Notes under the pieces: generated by a model | What the model was told of the DNA's origin: nothing | Seen by the model: the letters and a program-made list of their open reading frames with translations, nothing else | Database searches by the model: none | Origin: Planoprotostelium fungivorum | Taxonomy: Eukaryota > Evosea > Variosea > Cavosteliida > Cavosteliaceae | Assembly (NCBI GenBank): GCA_003024175.1 | Contig: MDYQ01000390.1 | Span: forward strand, 1-14,813 | DNA length: 14,813 nt | Direction: 5' to 3' | Shown: positions 1-9,289 of the stretch, piece after piece | How positions within the stretch are numbered: position 1 is the stretch's first letter | How the letters are laid out: each line of letters opens with the position of its first letter | Program-made: the position numbers and the translations under genes

Positions 1-4
1 ATAG

Positions 5-3000
5 CTTCGACATCCCTCTCCCCACCTTTATGGAATTGTACCGTGAGCAGGCGCTGGCTCCCTTTTTCGTATTCCAAATCTTTTGTGTTCTGCTGTGGTG
101 CTTGGATGAATACTGGTACTACAGTCTCTTCACCCTCTTTATGGTCTTGGTTTTCGAGGCCACTGTCGTTACTTCGGTATTGATTCTTCCATCTACACAA
201 TCTATGACGAACATAATGTATACAACTCTCACCCCTCGAACGACATCTACTGACACCAAGACAGCGTCTGCGTAATCTACAATCACTGAGGAACATGGGA
301 AACAAACCAGCGGCAGTGAATGTATTCAGAGGAGGGAAGTGGACGACCATTGAAAGCAGCAATTTGGTACCCGGAGACATCGTGTCCCTGTCCACAAAGT
401 CGACTGCCAGTGGTCAACAGTTGATATGTCCCTGTGATATCCTTCTGCTCGATGGAAACTGTGTCGTCAACGAAGCCATGCTCACAGGTGATGAGAACAA
501 TAAGATCAATACACACGAGACAGAATATTGTAGAGATGTTGACCATCCGAAGGTGAATCGACACCTCGTGTGAAGGAATCCATCCAGGCGCAAGATCCGA
601 GTACCATCTTATCCATGAAGGAGAATAGTCTGAGTGTTCTGTTTGGAGGCACCAGTATCATCCAACAGACACCTGAGAGGAGATTCAAGCACAGCGGTGA
701 ACCATTTGAAAGTACGATGAGATTGACAGGAGATAGCATCAGAGGGATGCACTGGTTACGTACTGAGGACGGGATTTGACACTGGACAAGGCAAGTTGAT
801 GAGAATGATTCTCTTCTCCACAGAGAGGATTACAGCCAACACCAAGGAGAGCCTCTTGTTCCTTCTTCTGCTGTTCGTATTTGCTATGATCGCAACTACC
901 TATGTGCTCATGAAGGGTGACAATGACACATGGAGGACTTACACTACTGAGACATCTGTACAGGAATCGAAGAGCAGAGGAATCGATACAAATTGTATCT
1001 CAAGTGCATCCTCATCCTCACCAGCGCAGTGCCACCAGAACTGCCTATGGAATTGTCTTTGGCCGTGAACAACTCCTTGTTGGCCCTTCAGCGTCTGGGC
1101 GTATTCTGTACAGAGCCCTTCCGCATTCCTTTTGCTGGTAAACTGGGTGTGTAGGATCATCATTCTGACGTCAACTGAGAGAGACAGATATCTGCTGTTT
1201 CGATAAGACAGGGACCTTGACTTCAGACGACATCGTGTGCAAGGGAGTGGTGACATTGGACAATGGGCAAGATACATTACACGCAGCCAACACCTGTAAC
1301 GTGGATGCCCAGATCGTATTGGCTGGATGTCACAGTCTGAAGGCGATGGAGAATGGAAAAGTGATCGGAGATCCGATGGAGGTAAGAGAGGGAGGGAGGT
1401 GAAGATGAAAAAGTGCAGGTGGCATCGATGAAAGCAGCCGAGTGGAGTGTGGGCAGAGGAGACGTCACCAAGAGCAAGATGGGACAGGCTGTCAGGATCA
1501 GCCACAGATTTCACTTCACATCATCACTGAAGAGGATGTCTGCTGTTGTCCATCTCGAACACCAAGGCTTAGTCTTTCGCGTAGTATCAAAGGGTGATGG
1601 AATTGTCCAGTCAGATTGAATTGATGGAGCCACAGGTGCACCTGAGAAGATCAAAACTCTGCTGGATCCGGCAAATATACCAGACAACTACGACCAAGTC
1701 TACAAGAACTACGCTGCTCGCGGATGTCGCATCTTGGCTTTGGCTTCCAAGAACATTCCTCATCTACCGATCGATAAGGTACATCTGATCGACTCAACTA
1801 TATGCTCACCTGTCCTCAGATCAGAGCTATGCCCAGAGAAGAAGCAGAGAGAGACCTCAAATTTGTCGGATTTGTCATCTATGAATGCCCCGTCAAGGAG
1901 GGCTCTCTTGAATGTATCGAAAGCATCAAATCATCATCACACAAGGTGAGATATCAGATCAACCACTACATGACATCGATGGTAGGTGTGTATGATCACG
2001 GGAGATAACACTTTGACTGCGTGTTACGTTGCTTCCCAATTGAAGATCGCCACGAAGCCCATGCTGATATTAGCCTGCGACTCAGATATCAATGGTGATC
2101 AAGTGATAAGCCATTGTGTACTGACAGGTACATAGAGACGGCCATCAACAGTCGGTGGATTTCAGTCGATGAAACGATAGAGATTGGAATGGATAGGGCT
2201 GTGAAGAGTTTACTGTCCACATATGATCTCTGCGTATCTGGGGCAACTCTAGAGGTGTTCATGTCCAGACCAGAGACAAGGAGGTTCTTAGACAGTGTAG
2301 CCGTATTTGCAAGGATAGCACCAGATCAGAAGGTATCAAGTTGGAGACGTAGAGGAATGCTGATTGCGGCAGGAACAAATATTATCAACCATGAAGATGT
2401 CTGGGAAAGTGACTCTGATGTGTGGAGACGGAACGAATGATGTGGGTGCTCTGAAGCAAGCTCACGTTGGTAAGTTGGGGCAACGACTCTTCTTCTAACC
2501 AGCGCAGGTGTGGCATTGTTGAACAATCCTGTTGTTCAACCAAAGCCCACACGGCCGTCACTACCAATTACAAACAGATCACAGAACAAGAGGCTGGAGG
2601 CACTACAAAAGCAGCTGGAAGAGGCGGAAGCAGAGAACGAGAATCCAATGGTGCAGTTGGGAGATGCTTCTATTGCATCACCCTTCACAAGCAAAGGTAA
2701 ACTAGTCAAACAGCTCTCACTCATCATGAACTAGGATCCAGTGTGATGTGTGTGACTCACATCATTAGACAAGGTAGATGCACTTTAGTGACCACCACAC
2801 AAATGTTCAAGATATTGGCACTGAATTGCCTTATATCTGCTTATTCTTTGAGCGTTTTATACTTGGATGGTGTCAAGCTGGGTGATACGTGAGCTGTTCT
2901 GATATGGTTTCATTCTGATAATCAACAGACAAGCAACTGTATCTGGTATCCTGATTGCTGCTTGCTTTCTCTTTGTGTCCAGATCCAAGGTGAAAGTTTT

Positions 3001-3589
3001 CTGGCTCATGAATTGACCACATATAGCCACTAAACAAGTTATCAAAGGAGAAACCAGAGGGAAACATCTTCTCTCCCTATATGATGGTGTCCATTATTGG
3101 ACAGTTTGCTGTACATCTCTTCTGTCTCATTTCTGTCATGAACCTTTGTGCAGAACATCAAATGTGAGCAAAACACGCATCTCATATGCTGACCCTTACA
3201 GTGGTGAAGAGAAACCATCACCATATACACAATTCAAACCCAATCTTATCAATACTGGTGTGTATCTCATCTCTGTATCAATGCAATTGGCCACTTTTGC
3301 CATTAATGTGAAGGTGTGCCTATTTGAGATGTTCACACGCTGATCCCTCAAGGGGCATCCATTTATGGAGGGATTACATGAGAATAGGCATCTGAGAAAT
3401 TGTCTTCTAGCCACAGGACTCTTGATGTTCTCCCTTGCATTGGAGCTAATACCTGATCTCAACCAAAGCTTAGAATTAGTACCCCTACCAAGCTTGTTCA
3501 AGTGGAACATGGTTACACTCCTCGTTGTGGACCTCTGTGGCAGTTGGTTGGTTGAATTACTGTCCAGCACATTCTTACAAAGGACTTGA
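5..3589 (+). CDS. SPF1: P5A-type ATPase (Spf1/ATP13A1 family), 5'-truncated by window edge
   Basis: P5A ATPases are endoplasmic reticulum P-type pumps that extract misinserted transmembrane helices and mislocalised mitochondrial tail-anchored proteins. Eighteen exons can be joined in phase: 5-176, 265-487, 553-696, 743-916, 964-1146, 1188-1381, 1419-1593, 1636-1778, 1820-1945, 1986-2094, 2136-2332, 2373-2469, 2508-2696, 2735-2888, 2929-2989, 3027-3163, 3202-3313, 3353-3589, giving about 943 residues. Visible motifs, in order: FDIPLPTF at the start, TGES of the actuator (split by the 488-552 intron), the P5A signature PPELPMELS (about 1032-1058), the phosphorylation motif [10 protein letters not shown] (Asp codon 1202-1204), KGAPE, MITGDN (about 1992) and [11 protein letters not shown] (from 2424). 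Hydrophobic C-terminal helices follow, including LATFAIN. The family is usually about 1,200 residues, so roughly the first 250 lie to the left. Introns are 37-88 nt. No in-frame stop remains after splicing, so this is an intact gene. Confidence 0.93.
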
Positions 3590-4217
3590 TAAAATTGTGA
3601 TCTTCAATTGTATTACTTTTACGGTTTGCTTGAAGCTTCGTTCAACTGAGGAGGCAATCATCTCACAGGTGTTACTTGACAGTGTCTCTCTTTTGGTGTG
3701 TTCTCTTAAAACTAAACCCTACGGGAACCTCCTAAAAGGAAACTAAGCGGCTGATCAGCTAACAGGTGTGAACTTCAGTGACATTCAAATCACTCAAGTC
3801 TCCTTCTTTCATTCCATGTTACACATCGTAAGTATCGAAACATCGCAATCATTGAGATCTGATCTCGACAGATATACCCCATCCTCAACGATCGAGGCGG
3901 AGCCGTCGTCATCAATGACAACAACTTGACCCTCTCCACGCATGCCAATGATGACATCAGGTACAAAAAAGTGATCCTAAAAGAAAAGAAACTTTCAACA
4001 ATTGTTTGTTGGCGTAACCTGTGCTCTGAAGCCTGAGAATGAAACGATGAAGCACCATGGTGAAAGGATGAAGCCTTATTTTTGTTGCCCTGATGTACCA
4101 AAGAGTCAACTATTCATTGGACTCAAGTATTGCTGTGGACTGAAATCCAAATCATTTGCAACTGATCTTCGAAATGCTCTTTTACTATAGGGGATAGATT
4201 AGGCTGCTGAGGGAATT
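3590..4217. other. Convergent intergenic region, possible small coding segment
   Basis: This stretch lies between the stop codons of the plus-strand P5A ATPase and the minus-strand photolyase and must hold both 3' UTRs. No confident gene is visible. One weak plus-strand candidate has two pieces, 3768-3827 and 3872-3960. They are separated by a 44-nt interval (3828-3871) that starts GTAAGT and ends CAG, the size of the real introns nearby. The joined frame is open, contains an ATG at 3816-3818, and gives residues ending IYPILNDRGGAVVINDNN and LTLSTHANDDI. I do not recognise it, and the right-hand continuation is unclear. It may be a small gene, a gene remnant or chance. Confidence 0.25.
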
Positions 4218-6722
4218 CTACTTCTCGCCAGGAGTTTTGAATCTTCTCAAGGCCCGCTTCCTCGCCTCATTGTGATCCACTATGGGCTCTGGATATCCTA
4301 ATTTTTTGAAGCTGGCTTTGTCTAATTTGTGAAATGGATCGTGCAATGCTTTGCCACTCAATGATTTCAATTCTGGGACCCATCTCTTGATGTATGCTCC
4401 GTCAGGATCACTGTATGATTGAGCGCTTGGAGTCACAGAGTCATCACCTCTTCTCTGATTGTGAAAAGGGATTGAAGATGCGGAAGTAAGGTTGAGGATC
4501 AGTTCCAGTGCTGGCTGACCACTGCCAACCTCCATTGTTGCTGGCAAAATCGGCATCCATCAAGTGTTGCATGAAGTAAGCCTCTCCCACCTCATTCTAT
4601 TAGAAGAATCATAGAGATCCTTCACCTTCCAGTCTACCATCAGATCCTTCACCAGGAACATGGCCGTGATCATTCTACAACGATTGTGCATGAAGCCCGT
4701 CTCTCTCATCTGTCTCATCGCAGCATCGACGATAGGATAGCCCGTATTGCCTTCTTTCCAGGCTTTCACCTTCCCAACTTCAGTCCTCTTCTAACTCTCC
4801 CCTCACTTGGTCTTCTTCGTATTCCCAGCATACAGACTCCATAGCCAGGTTGTACGCTCTTCCCATCACCACCCTGGGCCAAGCCACGATCACGTGAGCG
4901 TAGAAATCTCTCCAAGCGACCTATCCACGTCAGATCATATCGACTGTGTATCACCTCTGAGATCCAATTGGAGAATCCATTCTCTTTCCCTCCTTGAGAG
5001 ATGGAGCCCTTGTTCATCTTCCTCGCTTTCTGCACTACCTCCCGGGGTGATATGACACCTGCTGCTAGATACGGCGACAGTCTAGAAGTTCCATCCACAT
5101 CGGGTCTGTTTCTCCCCTCGGGGTAATTCTCCACTGCCGCTTTTTTCTCTGTAGATGTCAGCTCTATTCTCCAATCCACACTGACCTTTCACTTTCGAAG
5201 ACTGGAAGATATCATCAGCTTCCTTTCCCTTCTTTCCCTCTAAGAATCTACCCAATGATTCTCTCGCACTGTGATAACCAGCTGGCCATAGCTGAGCCAT
5301 CTTCTCCGCATCGGCACATTCATACCCCTCCACCTGTGATCATGTCATCACTAGTCTATCGGTTGAGCGTACCTCCGAGGGGATCTCTTCCTCAAAGAGA
5401 GAGTGAAGGCTCTTGTCTTTTCGAACGCTCTCGTCGTTTGCTTCCGGATCTTCACTTGTTTCCAAAAGATTGTCGTTCTCGTTGACTGTTTCCACCCATT
5501 TCTTGAACCACGGTCCGTAGACTGAATAAGGCTTTCCCTCTTTGGTCAGTAGCATCCCTAACTACATCATTGGATGAAGGTTGTACTGAATCACCTGGAG
5601 GAACGATGATGCAGTCATGTACAAAGAACGCTGCCTTCCCAGATTCTCTGGCCAGATGAACGACCACTGCATCTCTCCTCAACTCGTCCACCTGACACAT
5701 CAAAATGGATACTCTATGAAGGTAAGCACCTCGTATTCGATGTTGGCGTAGATCTTGGTGATATTGAATTCATCACAGAAAGATATGATCTCCTTGGGTA
5801 CAGTCTTCCTGGGGGTGATAGTTCGCACTACCAGAGGAATATTCTTCTCTTTCAACTCAGATCGAAGTTCCTTCACATTTCGCATCATGAAGTCAATCCT
5901 GCGTGCTCCCCTCCCGTGAGACTTGTAGTCACCTGTAACTTCATTCACCAATGCATTCAGCTGATCGGTCACCTGGACTGATGACGTGCAAAGCGATCAC
6001 GTGCGTTCCCATTGATTTGGCCGCCTGACTTGCCCTCTCGAATGCTCTACTGTCGTGACACCTCCTTCACTCAACAATATCCTTTCTTGCACTTACCTGA
6101 AATCTTTGTTTCTGATCCACATGAGAACGTTTCCATTCTTGGCCTTCTTGAACTCCACTTCGCTCTTCTTCATCACCTTCTCTAATTCGTCCAATGGTGT
6201 TCCCTCGAAGCTTCCTCCTGCGATTGTTCAGATTGGATCCATTCGCCCTCTCACCGATGGCGGTTGGGTCTGGTTCGCCCTTCTGTGCGTTCTTGTTATA
6301 CATTCCTTGTTTCTCTCTTGCTTTCACACCTAACCTCGGATGAGATGTGTTATTCGTGTTGTTACTGACCCTCTCGTACTGTTGGATGTTCTTCATTCTT
6401 CAGCTCTTTCTTCGCTGTCTTCACCCTCTTGGCTCTTCCCTTTTCGCTCTCTTCTTGGTTTAATTTGGGAGCCTTCTTCTCACTCTCTGACCTTGAAGAT
6501 TTCTGGGCATTACTTGCTTCCTCCTTATGCGGATCTTTCTGGACAAGTCATCAGTGCGATCAGAAGAACGTCAATATTACCGTTGTTAGGGAATGAATGT
6601 CTTCCTCCTCTTCTCTTGAATCGGTTTCGCTCTGTCGATACGCTCAGTGTGAGCGGTGGTTACGAACACACCTCCGATTCAATGGGTGATCTTTCTTTTC
6701 TCTTTCCTCTCGTAGCTGGCAT
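4218..6722 (-). CDS. PHR1: Class I CPD photolyase (fungal type), complete
   Basis: This enzyme uses blue light and FADH- to split cyclobutane pyrimidine dimers in DNA. Fifteen minus-strand exons join in phase to 654 residues: 6722-6672, 6631-6581, 6538-6370, 6329-6255, 6217-6097, 6049-5973, 5932-5730, 5691-5595, 5557-5373, 5333-5186, 5148-4955, 4920-4807, 4769-4626, 4590-4448, 4410-4218. Residues 1 to about 140 are a Lys/Glu-rich extension, probably carrying a nuclear signal. The alpha/beta antenna domain starts near [11 protein letters not shown] (about 145) and includes NIEYEVDELRRD. The FAD domain has [13 protein letters not shown] (412-), [11 protein letters not shown] (456-466), [12 protein letters not shown] (504-), MHNR (522-525), [11 protein letters not shown] (557-567) and YIKRWVPEL. 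By eye against E. coli photolyase, the electron-transfer tryptophans match W499, W542 and W565, and the flavin-contacting Asn matches N561. The ATG at 6722 is the first in-frame start that joins cleanly. Introns are 34-47 nt. Class II enzymes (animals, plants) lack this pattern. Confidence 0.93.
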
Positions 6723-7139
6723 GATGTCCTTTCCGCGTGTTCTGTCCGTCGTTTGTGAATTCACGTGTCGGAGTTTCCGATTGAATTTCTCACACCAAAA
6801 CAACGCGGTATTCCAGACTTATTAATTACATAATTCCGCATTGAAAGCTTTCCCTAATGGTCATGAGCACCATACATTTGATCTAGAACACTCTAAGAAT
6901 TTCACCCATACTAAGCTCCTCACCACTAACTTTCTCAGAAGGAGGTTCTCCTCACCTGGCATAGTTGCGTCATGACATCTTTTTGCGACATTTAGCAAAG
7001 CGAATTTCCACCCTGGCACTTTGTGGCTCAACTTGTATTTGTTATCTAATGCTGTGATTGTCACCAACACTGTATAAAGCATGCTCAAGATGTCTGTAAA
7101 GTGCTGTTATAGTCTGTACAGGTAATAGAGAGGTGGGAG
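6723..7139. other. Upstream region of the photolyase gene
   Basis: This stretch holds the 5' UTR and promoter of the minus-strand photolyase. A minus-strand open frame at 6861-7088 shows no recognisable motif and no convincing splice continuation, so I do not call it a gene. The right edge is set by the terminus of the repeat element that begins at 7140. Confidence 0.4.
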
Positions 7140-7319
7140 TAAGGACCTGCAGAGACATAAAAATTTGTGTCTCTGTCTTGTCTCGCATTTTTCGGATCTG
7201 TCTCGACAAAAAATTGCTTGTCTCGGTCTCTGTCTCGTCTTGCCATTTTTATCACGCAAGACGGTACGAGACAAGACACAAGCAACTCTTGTCTCTGTCT
7301 CGTCTCGACAATTTTCCCC
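7140..7319 (+). mobile_element. GAGAC/CTCG-rich short repeat element, copy E1
   Basis: About 180 bp of interspersed GTCTCG, GTCTTG and GAGAC motifs begin with TAAGGACCTGCAGAGAC and fade out at ATTTTCCCC. The motifs occur on both strands: TTGTGTCTCTGTCTTGTCTC near the left end can fold back on CGAGACAAGACACAA near 7267. There is no coding capacity, and the Arg/Asp-rich open frames across it are compositional. It resembles a non-autonomous element (MITE- or SINE-like), but no matching terminal inverted repeat or target duplication was found, so the class is uncertain. Confidence 0.6.
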
Positions 7320-7669
7320 AGAAAGTCATGAGAACAATATCAGAAAACTTCGTGCAGAGCCAACCAACATTATCATATCCCATTTGATGTGGCCACAACA
7401 ACCCTCAACACTAAACGCGAGCCTATACTCAACAAATCACACGATTCTATGCAGGTGATTCTTGAATGATGTGATGTATCAGAGGTCAGATCAGTTGTTG
7501 ATCGGTTAGGTCGTAGCCGAGATGAGGCAATGGATATACTTCAGTGGCACGTGGATTGAAATCACTGATTGCTATGGTGCGCTGTCTAAAAATAAACTAT
7601 TCAAATAACCGTTGATTTATTGAAGATGTGATGCAATCGGATCAGTATACTTGGCCCTCTCGAGTGAAA
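7140..7669 (+). repeat. 530-bp segmental duplication, copy A
   Basis: This segment is repeated at 7731-8260 with no length difference and 8 substitutions counted by eye (about 98.5% identity). It starts exactly at the element terminus TAAGGACCTGCAGAGAC and ends at CTCTCGAGTGAAA, next to the single N at 7670. The first 180 bp are a CTCG/GAGAC-rich element and the remaining 350 bp are unique-looking AT-richer sequence. In copy B that sequence lies just downstream of a minus-strand gene end and contains AATAAA on the minus strand, so copy A probably carries a duplicated 3' UTR or flank without its gene. Confidence 0.9.
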
Positions 7670-7730
7670 NCTGTAACATCCCCTGAGTTCTCTGCAGCCT
7701 GCAGAATTCTCCTCCTGATTCTGTTCCTTG
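7670..7730. other. 61-bp spacer between duplication copies, starting with an N
   Basis: This short sequence separates copy A from copy B and is not part of either. It begins with the only ambiguous base in the window, placed exactly at the first position after the end of copy A. That may mark an assembly join. The spacer contains CTGCAGCCTGCAG and no recognisable feature. Confidence 0.6.
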
Positions 7731-7910
7731 TAAGGACCTGCAGAGACATAAAAATTTGTGTCTCTGTCTTGTCTTGCATTTTTCGGATCCGTCTCGACAA
7801 AAAATTGCTTGTCTCGGTCTCTGTCTCGTCTCGCCATTTTTATCACGCAAGACGGTACGAGACAAGACACAAGCAACTCTTGTCTCTGTCTCGTCTCGAC
7901 AATTTTCCCC
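7731..7910 (+). mobile_element. GAGAC/CTCG-rich short repeat element, copy E2
   Basis: Near-identical to E1 and carried within duplication copy B. It starts with the same 17-bp terminus, TAAGGACCTGCAGAGAC. Three of the eight A/B differences lie here, all C/T changes at CpG sites. Confidence 0.6.
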
Positions 7911-8260
7911 AGAAAGTCATGAGAACAATATCAGAAAACTTCGTGCAGAGCCAACCGACATTATCATATCCCATTTGATTTGGCCACAACAACCCTCAAC
8001 ACTAAACGCGAGCCTATACTCAACAAATCACACGATTCTATGCAGGTGATTCTTGAATGATGTGATGTATCAGAGGTCAGATCAGTTGTTGATCGGTTAG
8101 GTCGTAGCCGAGATGAGGCAATGGATATACTTCAGTGGCACGTGGATTGAAATCACTGATTGCTCCGGTGCACTGTCTAAAAATAAACTATTCAAATAAC
8201 CGTTGATTTATTGAAGATGTGATGCAATCGGATCAGTATACTTGGCCCTCTCGAGTGAAA
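7731..8260 (+). repeat. 530-bp segmental duplication, copy B
   Basis: This is the second copy of the unit at 7140-7669, in direct orientation at an offset of 591 bp. Differences from copy A are at 7775, 7790, 7832, 7957, 7980, 8165, 8166 and 8172. Its right end abuts the 3' end of a minus-strand gene fragment (stop at 8281-8283). TTTATT at 8207-8212 is AATAAA on the minus strand, about 70 nt past that stop, so copy B probably keeps the original arrangement of gene end plus 3' flank. Confidence 0.9.
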
Positions 8261-8280
8261 AGGTGGTCCACCGCTCCATA

Positions 8281-8588
8281 TCAGATGGGCTCAAATAGAG
8301 AGAGAGTCTTGGATGAAGATACAATGGCCTTCCTATGATATCCCAGCCAGGTTTGAGATGTTACAGCAGAGGTGATGTCAACGGCCATTCTTGATGGCGT
8401 TATCTTTGCAGGCACTACCCTCTTTGGACATGGATGGGCCATTATGTGTGATGAAGTCAAAAGGTGAGAGGGACAAGTCACTTTTATTGACCAACCTCAG
8501 ATTCTTCTCGTCTCTGGTCGTCATGTGACAAGCCTTCGCCAACAATCTCTCAACATCTTCACTTTCCTCCCTCTCTACTCTTGGTGCG
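8281..8588 (-). pseudogene. Truncated 3' end of an unidentified minus-strand gene
   Basis: Two minus-strand coding-looking pieces can be joined. The first (about 8588-8482) encodes VEREESEDVERLLAK and then DEKNLRLVNK. The second (8414-8281) encodes MPAKITPSRMAVDITSAV and then TWLGYHRKAIVSSSKTLSL, ending at a stop at 8281. A 67-nt GT-AG interval (8415-8481) joins them in phase, within the range of introns nearby. I do not recognise the family. Upstream exons are missing or displaced: within about 60 nt the frame runs into the GAGAC-rich element E3. A minus-strand AATAAA lies about 70 nt downstream in duplication copy B. It could be the true last exons of a gene broken by element insertion, or a gene whose remaining exons lie beyond the element. 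Confidence 0.4.
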
Positions 8589-8640
8589 TGGTCTCGCAAA
8601 GGGTTCGTTCCTGGTGTCCCCCAAAAAGAGAAAGAATAAA

Positions 8641-8820
8641 ACTGAGACGGTCTCGAGACGGTCCAAGACAAGACTTGTTTGTCTTGTCTTTGTCTCGTCT
8701 TGCGGTTTGGTCAGAGACAGGACGGGACGAGACACCCCTCTGTCTCGATTGCGTCTCAACGTCGAGACAGAGACAGTCTCCAAGACAGTCTCAAGACGAG
8801 ACTGTCTCTGCAGGTCCTTA
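8641..8820 (-). mobile_element. GAGAC-rich short repeat element, copy E3 (opposite orientation)
   Basis: Dense GAGACGG, CAAGACAAG and GTCTCG motifs end with GTCTCTGCAGGTCCTTA at 8804-8820. That is the exact reverse complement of the 17-bp start of E1 and E2. Beyond the first 18 bp the sequence differs from E1/E2 but keeps the same composition and a similar length of about 180 bp, so it is a diverged family member in reverse orientation. The left boundary is soft. Open frames across it are compositional. Confidence 0.6.
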
Positions 8821-9289
8821 GAAGCTGGAATGTGAGCTGAGAGAAGCTTCTGAAAATTGCATTGCACAATTCACTGAAGAGTAAGTATTGGACTAAGTCA
8901 GCTCAAGGCATATCTCCAGTGTACACAGGATCAGCTGAAATCCATCTGATATCTCAATTTTATTCTGGCATGTTACTGATAAACTGGTGTGATGAGGAAT
9001 CTGGACCATATCATCCCTATCTTTTGCCAGAGATAACCTGAAGGCTCTGTGTCACTATTCAAATATTCAACCTATGCTGGCCACAGAGAACAGCAGCAAA
9101 TGTGCAGATGTTGGTCTTCCAAAGGGAATGTAAGAAAACTCAGAGATTATTTTTTTCTACACACAGAGAATATTTCAAAAGTAAGAATAATCTTTCAATC
9201 ATAATTTTTATACCCTACCTTTCTCATTTCTGGAGAATTGTATCTTGAAGATAGTGCTGCATCCTGATGTTGCCCAACATCTGCCTTGA
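8821..9289. other. Non-coding or decayed stretch left of the hAT remnant
   Basis: I see no convincing coding segment, RNA gene or repeat here. It may include the decayed N-terminal part or left flank of the hAT element that follows, since a full hAT transposase would need several hundred more residues upstream. No hAT-type terminal inverted repeat could be paired. Confidence 0.3.

Noticed and set aside
5-3589. P5A ATPase as a frameshifted pseudogene
   Set aside because: Every apparent stop or frame change falls in a 37-88 nt GT-AG interval, and the spliced frame runs through all conserved P-type motifs in phase.
7507-7580. tRNA-Ser-like stretch (GTCGTAGCCGAGATGAGGC) that might mark a tRNA-derived SINE
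   Set aside because: The left part resembles a tRNA A box, but no proper anticodon arm or GGTTCGA-type B box follows. Resemblance alone is not enough.
7085-7876. Arg/Asp-rich minus-strand open frames and Ser/Leu-rich plus-strand frames over the GAGAC repeats
   Set aside because: They come from the repetitive CTCG/GAGAC composition, appear in several frames at once and have no family features.
7731-8820. A single 1.09-kb transposon bounded by the inverted 17-bp termini at 7731 and 8804-8820
   Set aside because: The interior contains a duplicated 3' flank and a gene fragment, and copy A at 7140 shows that the left terminus belongs to a smaller unit. No target duplication was seen.
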